DNA from: JBBQNJ01 sp038329845
Lineage (GTDB): Bacteria > Planctomycetota > Phycisphaerae > Tepidisphaerales > Tepidisphaeraceae
NCBI GenBank assembly: GCA_038329845.1
Contig: JBBQNJ010000010.1
Coordinates: 1 to 64,000 of the forward strand
Reading direction: 5' to 3'
DNA: 64,000 nucleotides
Every line of letters starts with the position of its first letter. Positions within the stretch are counted from its first letter, which is position 1. The notes below the pieces were generated by a model. The model saw only the letters and a list, made by a program, of their open reading frames with translations, was not told where the DNA came from and did not search any database. This document shows, piece by piece, positions 24,747 to 33,197 of this stretch. The position numbers were made by a program, and so were the translations under genes.

Positions 24747-25859
24747 ATGGCCGGCATCACCAAGAAACTGTCGTTCCTCGACCGCTACCTGACGCTGTGG
24801 ATTTTCCTGGCGATGGCCTTGGGCGTCGCATTGGGCTATCTGGCGCCAGGCACGCGGTGCTTGGTCCATCGCTTCGAATTCGGCACGACCAATGTCCCCA
24901 TCGCCATCGGCCTGATCCTCATGATGTACCCACCGCTGGCCAAGGTGCGCTACGAAGAACTGGGCGACGTGTTCCGCAACGTCAAGGTGCTCGGACTGTC
25001 GCTGGTGCAGAACTGGGTCATCGGGCCGATCCTCATGTTCGCTCTGGCGGCGCTGTTTCTGCATGGTCACCCCGAGTTCATGATCGGGCTGATCATGATC
25101 GGGCTGGCCCGGTGCATTGCGATGGTCATCGTGTGGAACGCCTTGGCCAAGGGGGACACCGAATACGCCGCCGGCCTGGTCGCGTTCAACAGCATCTTCC
25201 AGGTGCTCTTCTACAGCGTCTACGCCTGGCTGTTCGTCAAAGTCATCCCTCCAGCCATCGGGCTTTCGCTGGGGGATGTGGACCTGTCGAAGATCACGAT
25301 GGCCAGCATCGCGCAGAGCGTGTTCATCTACTTGGGCATCCCGTTCTTGGCCGGGATGATCACGCGGTTTATCCTCGTGAAGTCCAAGGGGCGGGAGTGG
25401 TACGAGAAGCGGTTCATCCCGAAAATCAGCCCGATCACGCTGGTGGCGCTGCTGTTCACCATCGTGGCCATGTTCGTCATCCAAGGCGACAAGATCGTGC
25501 GCCAGCCGTGGAACGTGGTGCTGATCGCCATCCCGCTGCTGATCTACTTCGTGCTGATGTTCCTGGTGAGCTTCTGGATGGGCAAGAAGGCCGGGGCCGA
25601 CTACTCCAAAACCGCAACCATCGCGTTCACTGCCGCCAGCAACAACTTCGAGTTGGCCATTGCCGTGGCCGTGGCGGTGTTCGGCATCAATCACGGTGCG
25701 GCCTTTGCTGCCGTGATCGGGCCACTGGTGGAGGTGCCGGCGTTGATCGGGTTGGTCAACGTGTCGCTATTCTTCCAGCGGCGGTACTTCAAGGAACCTG
25801 ACACGACGCCTATGGCCGTCGATGCAGGCTGCCCCAGCGTCGTAAATGCGGGCAAGTAG
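24747..25859 (+). CDS. acr3: Arsenite efflux transporter, ACR3 family
   Basis: A 370-residue inner-membrane carrier with about ten hydrophobic helices. The conserved cysteine lies at residue 123 in GLARCIAMVIVW, matching the essential Cys of ACR3 transporters; the family segment TIAFTAASNNFELAIAVAVAVFG near residue 290 is also present (key residues Asn-Asn-Phe-Glu). It exports As(III) using the membrane potential or proton gradient. Immediately downstream of arsC with a three-base gap, so co-translated. The sequence is unlike ArsB. Confidence 0.96.
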   Translation: MAGITKKLSFLDRYLTLWIFLAMALGVALGYLAPGTRCLVHRFEFGTTNVPIAIGLILMMYPPLAKVRYEELGDVFRNVKVLGLSLVQNWVIGPILMFALAALFLHGHPEFMIGLIMIGLARCIAMVIVWNALAKGDTEYAAGLVAFNSIFQVLFYSVYAWLFVKVIPPAIGLSLGDVDLSKITMASIAQSVFIYLGIPFLAGMITRFILVKSKGREWYEKRFIPKISPITLVALLFTIVAMFVIQGDKIVRQPWNVVLIAIPLLIYFVLMFLVSFWMGKKAGADYSKTATIAFTAASNNFELAIAVAVAVFGINHGAAFAAVIGPLVEVPALIGLVNVSLFFQRRYFKEPDTTPMAVDAGCPSVVNAGK

Positions 25860-25897
25860 CCCGAGACTCGCCGCCACTGGCAGCAGAAAGGACGCCC

Positions 25898-26257
25898 ATG
25901 CAGACGTCAACGACTCCCCTGAAACTCGCGTCCTCTTGTTCCGGTGCCGCCGCCGTGGCCGAGATCGCCGACCGGGCCGCGCGGCAACTCAACCGCCAAG
26001 GGACCGGGAAGTTGCACTGCCTGGCCGGTGTCGGAGGTCATGTGCCGGTCATCGTGGAACGTACGAAGGTCGCCGACGAGATCGTCGTCATCGACGGCTG
26101 CGAGAAGGACTGCGGCAAGCACTGCCTGCTGGGCGCTGGCATCGAGTCCTTCGCTCACCAGCGGGTGACGGATATGGGCATGGAAAAAGGCAAGTCGCCC
26201 GTGAATGAAGAACGAATTGCGGCGGTCGCCGATCGGGCGATTGCGGCACTGGTCTAA
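25898..26257 (+). CDS. DGC-domain putative zinc-binding protein
   Basis: A 119-residue protein with the features of the DGC family (PF08859): an N-terminal SSCSGAAAVAEIADRAARQL, then a central CLAGVGG and the signature DGCEKDCGKHCLLGAG with closely spaced cysteines. Members are small, cysteine-rich and often found in arsenic or other thiol-metal gene neighbourhoods; a metal-binding role is assumed rather than proven. It is placed between the arsenite exporter and arsenite methylase genes, so binding of As(III) or delivery to one of them is a reasonable guess. Confidence 0.8.
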   Translation: MQTSTTPLKLASSCSGAAAVAEIADRAARQLNRQGTGKLHCLAGVGGHVPVIVERTKVADEIVVIDGCEKDCGKHCLLGAGIESFAHQRVTDMGMEKGKSPVNEERIAAVADRAIAALV

Positions 26258-26279
26258 AACCTCAAGAAGGAGTATTGCA

Positions 26280-27188
26280 ATGACCACCAACATCACCGAG
26301 GCCGTGCGGTCGAAATATGCCGCCGTTGCCGAGAGCGATCTGACCAACCAGCATCAAGGCGTGCGGGCCGTGGCCCAAGCCTTCGGGTACACCCCCGAAG
26401 AACTCGCCTCGATCCCTGACGAGGCCAACATGGGCCTCTCGTGCGGCAACCCCACGGCCACCGCGCATCTCAAGTGCGGTGAAGTCGTCGTCGATCTGGG
26501 CAGCGGCGGCGGACTCGACGTGTTCCTTGCCGCGCAGAAGGTCGGCCCGACCGGCCGCGCGATCGGCATCGACATGACCCAGGAGATGATCGACCGCGCC
26601 AATGCGGGGGCCGCTCGGGACGGCTTCGCCAACGTCGAGTTTCGCCTCGGGACCATCGACAAGATACCGCTGCCCGACGGAGTGGCTGACGTGGTTATCT
26701 CGAACTGCGTGATCAACCTCGCCCCGGACAAGCCCGCCGTGTTCCGTGAGATCGCCCGTGTGCTCAAGCCCGGCGGGCGACTGGCGGTGAGCGACATTGC
26801 CCTTAAGAAGCATCTCCCCGCCGAACTCGCCGCCGACGTGATGGCTTACGTTGGCTGCATCGCCGGGGCGATTATGATCGAGGACTACAAGCGGCAACTG
26901 AAGGCGGCGGGATTCGAGCATGTCGAAGTCATCGGCAGCGGCGCCGATCTGAATGCCTACGCCAAGGTGGAGAACCAGTCGGGCTGCTGCTCACCGTCGA
27001 TGCAAGCCCCTGCGCCTAAGTCTTCGTGCTGCGATGAGCCGCAGAAGGTGGTGGAATCGAGTTGTTGCACAACGGCGTCCAAGGCGAAGCCGCAACTGCA
27101 CAAACGGCTGGCCGATCTGCTCAAGCGGTACAACGTCAATGACTATGCTGCCAGCGTGAAGGTGTTCGCGGTGAAGCCGCCCCGTTAA
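26280..27188 (+). CDS. arsM: Arsenite S-adenosylmethionine methyltransferase ArsM
   Basis: A 302-residue methylase that converts As(III) to methylated species. The SAM site is VVDLGSGGGLDVFLAA near residue 70. The three conserved arsenite-binding cysteines are visible at Cys55 (NMGLSCGNP), Cys143 (SNCVINL) and Cys193 (YVGCIAG). The C-terminal region carries extra cysteine pairs (SGCCSP, SSCCDE, SSCCTT), a common feature that may help capture arsenic. AAGGAG lies just before the ATG at 26280. It is the last gene of the ars operon; methylated products may volatilise or leave the cell. Confidence 0.95.
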   Translation: MTTNITEAVRSKYAAVAESDLTNQHQGVRAVAQAFGYTPEELASIPDEANMGLSCGNPTATAHLKCGEVVVDLGSGGGLDVFLAAQKVGPTGRAIGIDMTQEMIDRANAGAARDGFANVEFRLGTIDKIPLPDGVADVVISNCVINLAPDKPAVFREIARVLKPGGRLAVSDIALKKHLPAELAADVMAYVGCIAGAIMIEDYKRQLKAAGFEHVEVIGSGADLNAYAKVENQSGCCSPSMQAPAPKSSCCDEPQKVVESSCCTTASKAKPQLHKRLADLLKRYNVNDYAASVKVFAVKPPR

Positions 27189-27293
27189 TACCCCAGGCTT
27201 TCGTGTTCTTTGAGCGCGGCCAAAGTCTGAATCTTCTGGCTTTGAAAAGGAGCTTTCAACGCAAAGGGATGAAGAACGCGGATTGGCCGCGAC

Positions 27294-27440
27294 GTGAAGG
27301 TTTTTGTCCCAGGGTCCTGGTACGGCACGGTCGGCGAGTGGCACTTGCGATTGCACGCGGAGGATCCCAACACGATCCTGGAGTATGACGTCTATCCGCA
27401 GCCATTCCACCTCGGCCATGACCCTGGGGCGCCGGCGTGA
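27294..27440 (+). CDS. Possible 48-residue gene or gene remnant
   Basis: A GTG-initiated frame reading VKVFVPGSWYGTVGEWHLRL and ending QPFHLGHDPGAPA, between arsM and the sulfatase gene. Composition (Trp, Tyr, His, balanced charges) looks like real coding sequence, not like a chance frame, but it lacks a good ribosome binding site and any partner domain. It may be the tail of a lost gene or a small protein. No family is recognised. Confidence 0.3.
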   Translation: MKVFVPGSWYGTVGEWHLRLHAEDPNTILEYDVYPQPFHLGHDPGAPA

Positions 27441-27487
27441 TACGATGGCGTTGTTGACGAGCAGATGCCCGAGACGAGAATCCCGGC

Positions 27488-28831
27488 ATGGCTCGACGTC
27501 CCAACATCGTTCTCACCATCGCCGACGACCATCGTTACGACGCTCTGGGGTTTCTCGGGCTGGAACCGGTTTGCACGCCGCATCTGGATCGGTTGGCCGA
27601 ACGTGGGACTTGCTACGGCAACGCCTGGCTGCCCGGCTCGACGCACGGCGCGGTCTGCGCCCCGAGCCGGGCGATGCTGCACACCGGGCGATCGCTGTTC
27701 CATACCAGCGATTCGCTGCGTGCGATCGAGTCGCCCACACTGGCCCGCAAGCCCGCGCCGGGGGCGCCGCCGCTGCCGACGCTCGGCCAGCGCCTGCGCG
27801 ACGCGGGTTACGTCACTTTCGGCACGGGCAAGTGGCACAACGAACCGGAATCGTTTATCCGCAGCTTCCAGTTCGGCCGCCGGGTGTTTTACGGCGGGAT
27901 GTGCAGCCATTTCTGCGTGGGGAGTGTTGACTATGGACCCGACACCGCTCATCCGCCACAACGCGGCGGCATTGCCGGGCATTCGACCGATATTTTTTCC
28001 GGCGCCGCGGTCGATTTTCTGCGCTCGCTCGATCCCGGCGAGGATCGACCGTTCTTTCTGTATGTCGCGTTCACCGCCCCGCATGATCCGCGCGAGACGG
28101 TGTGGCATTGGCGAAATCGGTATCGTGCCCAGGACATGCCGGTTCCGCCGAGTTTTGTTCCCGAGCATCCGTTCGATCTAGGGGTGCGGGACATCCGCGA
28201 TGAGCTGCTGGCCGAATATCCCCGCACGCCCGAGGAGATTCGCCAGCACATCGCCGACTATTACGCGATTACGTCGCACATGGACGAGGGGATCGGTCGA
28301 ATTCATATGGCGCTGGAGGAACTCGGGTTGTCGGACAACACCGTGGTGGTTCACACCGCTGATCACGGGATCGCCATCGGACGTCACGGGCTGATGGGCA
28401 AGCAATCGGTGTATGATCACTCGATCCATGTGCCGCTATTGATTGCCGGTCCCGGCATCGAGCAGTCGCGGCGCGACGATCGCCTGGCGTATATGCAGGA
28501 TCTTCATCCCACGTTGCTCGCCGCCGCGGGGATTGAGTTCGAGCCGTCGCAGACCGACTTTCAATCGCTGGATGGCGAATCGCGGCGGGATTTTCTGGGC
28601 AATGGTTACGCCGACACGCAGCGAACCATCCGCGATGCGGTTCATAAGCTGAATGTGTTCAATATTGACGGGCAGTGTCGTCGCCAGTTGTTCGACCTCT
28701 CGCGCGATCGTCACGAGACGCGCGATCTGATCGACGATCCCGGCAACGCCGCGACGGTCGAGCGCCTGGGACGGGCGCTTCGGGACTGGCAGGCGCAATC
28801 CGATGATCCGTTCGTCGATCGCTTCGCATAG
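27488..28831 (+). CDS. Type I sulfatase (formylglycine-dependent)
   Basis: A 447-residue sulfatase without a signal peptide. It starts PNIVLTIADDHRYDALG, with the metal-binding Asp pair, and has the CAPSR signature with Cys57 (the residue oxidised to formylglycine by a sulfatase-maturing enzyme), followed by AMLHTGR. Asp-His metal ligands return in VVVHTADHGIAIGRHG. It removes sulfate esters from a glycan or other substrate; resembles iduronate/heparan sulfatase-type proteins. Absence of an obvious export signal is unusual for the enzymes that attack external polysaccharides. No maturing enzyme is encoded in this window. Confidence 0.93.
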   Translation: MARRPNIVLTIADDHRYDALGFLGLEPVCTPHLDRLAERGTCYGNAWLPGSTHGAVCAPSRAMLHTGRSLFHTSDSLRAIESPTLARKPAPGAPPLPTLGQRLRDAGYVTFGTGKWHNEPESFIRSFQFGRRVFYGGMCSHFCVGSVDYGPDTAHPPQRGGIAGHSTDIFSGAAVDFLRSLDPGEDRPFFLYVAFTAPHDPRETVWHWRNRYRAQDMPVPPSFVPEHPFDLGVRDIRDELLAEYPRTPEEIRQHIADYYAITSHMDEGIGRIHMALEELGLSDNTVVVHTADHGIAIGRHGLMGKQSVYDHSIHVPLLIAGPGIEQSRRDDRLAYMQDLHPTLLAAAGIEFEPSQTDFQSLDGESRRDFLGNGYADTQRTIRDAVHKLNVFNIDGQCRRQLFDLSRDRHETRDLIDDPGNAATVERLGRALRDWQAQSDDPFVDRFA

Positions 28832-28875
28832 GCGATCGGCTGGAAGGCGGCGGGAGGGTGCGGTAAGTTTCCGCC

Positions 28876-29667
28876 ATGACTTCGATTGCGATTACGGGCG
28901 CCGCCGGGCGCATGGGTGTGCGGCTGGTGGCCTTGGCGCGGCAGACGCCGAACCTCGAAGTGGTCGCGGCACTGGAGCGGGCGGACCATCCGATGCTGGG
29001 TAAAGATGCCGGCGCCGTGGCGGGGATTGGCGAGTTCGGAGTGCCGCTGGCGTCGGATCTCAGTGCCTCGCCGCGGGTGTTGATCGACTTCACCGTCCCG
29101 GCCGCGCTTCGCCGCTGGCTGGATGAGTGTCGCCGGCGCCGGATCGCCATGGTCATCGGCACCACCGGCTTGCAACCGTCCGATCACGCCGCGATCGACG
29201 CGGCGGCCGCCGATATCGCCATTGTTCAGTCGCCGAACATGAGCCTTGGGGTCAACCTGTTGTTCCAACTGGTGGGCCAGGTCGCCAAGACGCTGGGCGA
29301 CGATTACGACATCGAAATCATTGAGGCCCATCACCGCTTCAAGAAAGATGCCCCCAGCGGCACGGCGATGGGGCTGGCCGAGTCGATCCTCAAGACGACC
29401 GGGAAAACCGCCGACGACCTGGTATTCAGTCGCCACGGCGACGATGTCGTCCGCCGGCGCGGACAAATCGGCATGCATTCGCTTCGCGTGGGAGACGAAG
29501 TCGGTCGCCACACCGTTCACTTCGCGGCGTTGGGAGAGCGGCTGGAGCTGACCCATGTGGCCACCAACCGCGACACCTTCGTTCATGGCGCATTGAAGGC
29601 CGCCGCGTGGATCGACGGGGGAAAGCCCGGTCGATATACGCTGCGCGACGTGCTGGGATTGAGTTGA
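28876..29667 (+). CDS. dapB: 4-hydroxy-tetrahydrodipicolinate reductase DapB
   Basis: A 263-residue enzyme of the lysine/diaminopimelate pathway. The NAD(P)H motif GAAGRMGVR occupies residues 8-16. The substrate and catalytic segment EAHHRFKKDAPSGTAMGLAE carries the essential His and Lys, and IGTTG and SPNMSLGVN are also conserved. The product is the precursor of meso-diaminopimelate, needed for peptidoglycan and lysine. It follows the sulfatase with 44 bases between but they are functionally unrelated. Confidence 0.96.
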   Translation: MTSIAITGAAGRMGVRLVALARQTPNLEVVAALERADHPMLGKDAGAVAGIGEFGVPLASDLSASPRVLIDFTVPAALRRWLDECRRRRIAMVIGTTGLQPSDHAAIDAAAADIAIVQSPNMSLGVNLLFQLVGQVAKTLGDDYDIEIIEAHHRFKKDAPSGTAMGLAESILKTTGKTADDLVFSRHGDDVVRRRGQIGMHSLRVGDEVGRHTVHFAALGERLELTHVATNRDTFVHGALKAAAWIDGGKPGRYTLRDVLGLS

Positions 29668-29668
29668 A

Positions 29669-29686
29669 ACTCCCCTCGGGAGCGAA
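29669..29686. terminator. Short hairpin between dapB and the 40-aa gene
   Basis: CTCCC-CTC-GGGAG can form a five-base stem directly after the dapB stop, followed by CGAAAAAG. On the minus strand it lies after the stop of the small membrane gene and is followed by TTTC. A weak bidirectional terminator for two convergent genes is possible. Confidence 0.35.
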
Positions 29687-29695
29687 AAAGGGCAA

Positions 29696-29818
29696 CTACA
29701 GCAACAGGAACCGCACCATCCACACCCCGACGGCGTAGAGGCTGCTCACCACCACCAGTCCGATAAAAAAGTGGAACCGACGGATGATCTTCGTGTCCTG
29801 AAACGCTGGGCTGCTCAC
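29696..29818 (-). CDS. Putative 40-residue single-helix membrane protein
   Basis: A GTG frame reading VSSPAFQDTKIIRRFHFF, then a strongly hydrophobic stretch GLVVVSSLYAVGVWMVRFLLL to the stop. The charge pattern (Lys/Arg before the helix) favours a cytoplasmic N-terminus. It is convergent with dapB. Too short for standard calling; a near-consensus membrane helix with an amphipathic start argues that it is real. Function unknown; the upstream CAGG is a poor ribosome binding site. The remaining 200 bases to purD hold nothing I can identify. Confidence 0.45.
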   Translation of the reverse strand: MSSPAFQDTKIIRRFHFFIGLVVVSSLYAVGVWMVRFLLL

Positions 29819-30015
29819 GGCTACCTGGCTCGCTTCCCCAATAAGTGAAAATACCCCTTACGACCTCGATACATAGTCTACCTTACGTGGATACCCTTGC
29901 AAATGCCTGATCTGGCAAATAAGGCTCCCGCAGTCACTTCCATTGACGTCCTTGCCGACAGAATCGGATATGCCGATCGCAATTCCCCGACTTCTCGGGT
30001 ACTCTTTTCGGCCTT

Positions 30016-31284
30016 ATGAAAGTGCTGGTGATCGGATCGGGCGGTCGGGAGCATGCGCTGGCGTGGAAACTGGCGGATTCGCCGCTGTTGACAGAGTTGT
30101 TCTGCGCTCCGGGCAATCCGGGGACCGCCCAGGTGGCCGAAAACGTCGATCGGGACGTGATGGACTTCGCCCGCATCGAAAAATTCGTCGCCCGGACCGG
30201 GATTGAACTGGTGGTGATCGGGCCGGAAGATCCGCTGGCGGGGGGGCTGGCTGACCGGATCGGCGCGATGGGAGTCAAGGTGTTCGGACCGACGCGCGAC
30301 GGGGCCCGGCTCGAGGCCGACAAGTGGTTCGCCAAGGAATTGATGCGGCAGCAGGCGATCCCCACCGCCGAGGCCCGCAGTTTTACCGATCCGCTCGCCG
30401 CCGAGGAATACGTGCGGGTGCGTGATGAGCCGGTGGTGATCAAAGCCGCCGGGCTGGCCAAGGGAAAAGGGGTAAGCCTGTGCCGCACCGCCGACGAGGC
30501 CGTGGCCGTCATCGACCGGATCATGCGGGAAAAGACCTTCGGCGACGCGGGCGGGCGGATCGTCATCGAGGAGATGCTGCACGGCCCGGAATGCTCGATC
30601 CTGGCGTTCGTTTCCGGCGAGTCGATCTACATGATGGACCCCAGCCAGGATCACAAGCCGGTCAATGACGGCGACACCGGTGCAATGACCGGCGGGATGG
30701 GCGCTTATTCCCCCACGCCAGTGGTAACCGAAGCGATGCTGCGCCAGATTGAGCGGGACATCCTGGTGCCGGTGGTGGATGGCCTGCATCGGGACCGGAT
30801 CCCGTACAAGGGCGTGCTGTACGCCGGGTTGATGCTCACGCCGGCCGGGCCGAAGGTGCTGGAGTTCAATTGCCGCTTCGGCGATCCGGAAACCCAGCCG
30901 CTGATGATGCGGCTGAAGAGCGATCTGCTGGAGGTGATGCTGGCGGTCGCCGATGAGCGACTGGAGCATATCGAGCTGAAATGGGATCCCCGACCGGCGT
31001 TATGCGTGGTGGCCGCCAGCCCGGGATATCCCGGGGATTATCCCAAGGGGCTGGCGATCACGGGAATCGACCAAGCGGACGCGATGAATGATGTGAAGGT
31101 GTTCCACAGCGGCACGAAGATGGCGGGCGATACGCTGGTGACGGATGGGGGACGTGTGCTGAGTGTGACGGCGCTGGGGAGCAGTTTCGCCGACGCCCGC
31201 AAGCGGGCGTATCAGGCGATGTCGAAAATTCGATTCGAGGGGATGCACTTTCGCACCGATATCGGACATCAGGCAATGCGCTGA
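30016..31284 (+). CDS. purD: Phosphoribosylamine-glycine ligase PurD
   Basis: A 422-residue ATP-grasp enzyme for the second step of purine synthesis: phosphoribosylamine plus glycine plus ATP. It begins KVLVIGSGGREHALAWKLA, which is the family N-terminal signature, then LVVIGPEDPLAGGLAD and the ATP-grasp segment VVIKAAGLAKGKGVSLC. The substrate end shows DPSQDHKPVNDGDTGAMTGG and FNCRFGDPETQPLMMRL. Normal length; single gene, 38 bases before a membrane glycosyltransferase gene. Confidence 0.97.
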   Translation: MKVLVIGSGGREHALAWKLADSPLLTELFCAPGNPGTAQVAENVDRDVMDFARIEKFVARTGIELVVIGPEDPLAGGLADRIGAMGVKVFGPTRDGARLEADKWFAKELMRQQAIPTAEARSFTDPLAAEEYVRVRDEPVVIKAAGLAKGKGVSLCRTADEAVAVIDRIMREKTFGDAGGRIVIEEMLHGPECSILAFVSGESIYMMDPSQDHKPVNDGDTGAMTGGMGAYSPTPVVTEAMLRQIERDILVPVVDGLHRDRIPYKGVLYAGLMLTPAGPKVLEFNCRFGDPETQPLMMRLKSDLLEVMLAVADERLEHIELKWDPRPALCVVAASPGYPGDYPKGLAITGIDQADAMNDVKVFHSGTKMAGDTLVTDGGRVLSVTALGSSFADARKRAYQAMSKIRFEGMHFRTDIGHQAMR

Positions 31285-31322
31285 GGCATGGGCACCGCGG
31301 GGATTTCGAAGAGGACGGGTTC

Positions 31323-33059
31323 ATGGCTGTTGCGTCGAGTTCGACTGTTGAGCCGGCGCGCGAAGGGCGCGCCGGTGAGACCATCACGTGCCGGCTGGAC
31401 CGCGTATTCTGGCTTGCGATTCTCATCTGTGGCCTGATCATTGTTCCGCGTGCTTTGTGGGTGGCCAGCGCCCATAGCGAAACCTTTGATGAGCCATACC
31501 ACCTCTCCAACGGGCTGAATTTTTTGGCCGGCGACCTTCGCGCCATGGAGTTGAACGATCCGCCTCTGGGCAGCGCGATTACGGCACTGCCGGTGTGGCT
31601 CGCCGGCGGGCGGGCCACGCCGTCGATGTGGAACGTCTACTACGACCAGCCGGGGCTGTCGCCGGGTCAAATCCGGCTGCTGGTGGCGGGGTGGAAGGCG
31701 ATTCTCTTTCTCCCTTTGGTGGGGCTGGCGTTTTGCTGGTGTCGTGGAATTTACGGCGCGCGGGCCGGTTGGATCGCGGCGCTGCTGTTGACGTTCGAGC
31801 CGAATTTCACCGCCCATCTTCACCTCGCGACCCTGGACGCACTGGCGGTCGAGGGGATCGCCTTTGGCGTTTTCCTGGGATGGAGATATGTCCGCCGGCC
31901 ATCAATGGGTCGGGCGGTGGCGATGAGCGCCGCGGTTGCGGTGGCGCTGCTGCTCAAGCACACCGCCGTCATTCTTCCCGGCGTAATCGCCATGATGGCG
32001 CTGATCGGCTGGGTGGTGGCGCCTTGGCGAAACGGGCACCTGCGATCGGAATGGCGCGGGAACTGGATGCCGCGGACCGGGCATCTCGCGGCGACGATCG
32101 TCCTTGTGCCGCTGATCATGTGGGCGTTGCTCGGATTCGAGCGGCGTCCGATGCACCTGGGGCCGGGCACGCAGGCTAAATTCCCGGCGATCAGCGCCCT
32201 GTTGCAACGCCCCGTGCCGGGAGGGACCTATCTCCAGTCGTTCTACGACGGCTTGGGCCACGGGCGCGCCGGGCACCGCGCCTACCTTCTGGGCGAACAC
32301 GGAATGAACGGGTGGTGGTATTACCACCTGGTGGTTGGGGCGTACAAAGCGCCGTTGGGTGCCGTGCTGATTCTGCTGCTGGCAGCGGCGTCGCGCGTTC
32401 GCGTGCGCCCGCGATTTTCCGAATGGTCGCTGCTCCTGGCGGCGGCGGCCTGGGCCGTCTTCGCCATGCAGGCGAAGATCAATGCCGGATGGCGGCATTT
32501 TCTGCCCGCCTGGTTTTTCCTGATCCTGCTGTCAACGCGATGTTGCGCGATACCCGGGTGGCGCTGGTTCGGCGCGGCCGTCATCGGCGTGGTTCTCACC
32601 GCCGCCCACGCGCTGAGCTTCCATCCGGACTATCTAAGTTATCTGAATTTCCCTCGCCGCGACGCCTACCTGGCGGTGAACGAAGCCAATCTCGACTGGG
32701 GACAGTCGCTATTGCAAGTTCGCCGCTGGCTGGAAGATCACAAGTCGCTCATCGCCGGCAGGCCGGTCTACCTGCGGTACTTTGGTCCGCCGGGCATGCG
32801 GTTTCCCGTTTATCTGGGGGATTCGGTGATCCCGCTGGAGCCGACCGATCCCCGTCCGATCCACGGCTTGCTGGTGATCAGTCCGACGCCGCTGGTCGGT
32901 TTCGCCCAGCCCCGCGATGAGTACGCGGCCCTGCGGCATTGCCCGCCGATCGCGCAGATCGGCCATAGCGTCTACGTGTTCGATCTCGACGCATTGGCAC
33001 CGGACGGCAATGGGTTTGTCTGGCCGGCGCTGACCGGTCCGCCAGATGAAAACCGCTGA
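31323..33059 (+). CDS. Membrane glycosyltransferase, ArnT/PMT-like (GT-C fold)
   Basis: A 578-residue inner-membrane protein with about ten to twelve helices. The first helix begins at about residue 30 (FWLAILICGLIIVP); the loop after it contains SAHSETFDEPYHLSNG, the acidic motif expected for GT-C enzymes that take sugar from a lipid carrier. Inner helices include GAVLILLLAAASRV and WRWFGAAVIGVVLTAAHAL. The C-terminal region is periplasmic-like. Likely adds a sugar from a polyprenyl phosphate donor to protein, lipid or glycan; the acceptor is unknown. It follows purD but has no link to it. Confidence 0.75.
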   Translation: MAVASSSTVEPAREGRAGETITCRLDRVFWLAILICGLIIVPRALWVASAHSETFDEPYHLSNGLNFLAGDLRAMELNDPPLGSAITALPVWLAGGRATPSMWNVYYDQPGLSPGQIRLLVAGWKAILFLPLVGLAFCWCRGIYGARAGWIAALLLTFEPNFTAHLHLATLDALAVEGIAFGVFLGWRYVRRPSMGRAVAMSAAVAVALLLKHTAVILPGVIAMMALIGWVVAPWRNGHLRSEWRGNWMPRTGHLAATIVLVPLIMWALLGFERRPMHLGPGTQAKFPAISALLQRPVPGGTYLQSFYDGLGHGRAGHRAYLLGEHGMNGWWYYHLVVGAYKAPLGAVLILLLAAASRVRVRPRFSEWSLLLAAAAWAVFAMQAKINAGWRHFLPAWFFLILLSTRCCAIPGWRWFGAAVIGVVLTAAHALSFHPDYLSYLNFPRRDAYLAVNEANLDWGQSLLQVRRWLEDHKSLIAGRPVYLRYFGPPGMRFPVYLGDSVIPLEPTDPRPIHGLLVISPTPLVGFAQPRDEYAALRHCPPIAQIGHSVYVFDLDALAPDGNGFVWPALTGPPDENR

Positions 33060-33197
33060 AACGTATCGCCGTGCGCCGTTCGCGGGCTGCGGATTCCGGC
33101 GGCGCGGGCTTGGACCGGGGCTGGTCTGGGACAGAGACCGCCGGACGAGCGGCCTGGTTCACACGGGCAGCGCATCGGGCTTCAGGATTGTGGGGTC

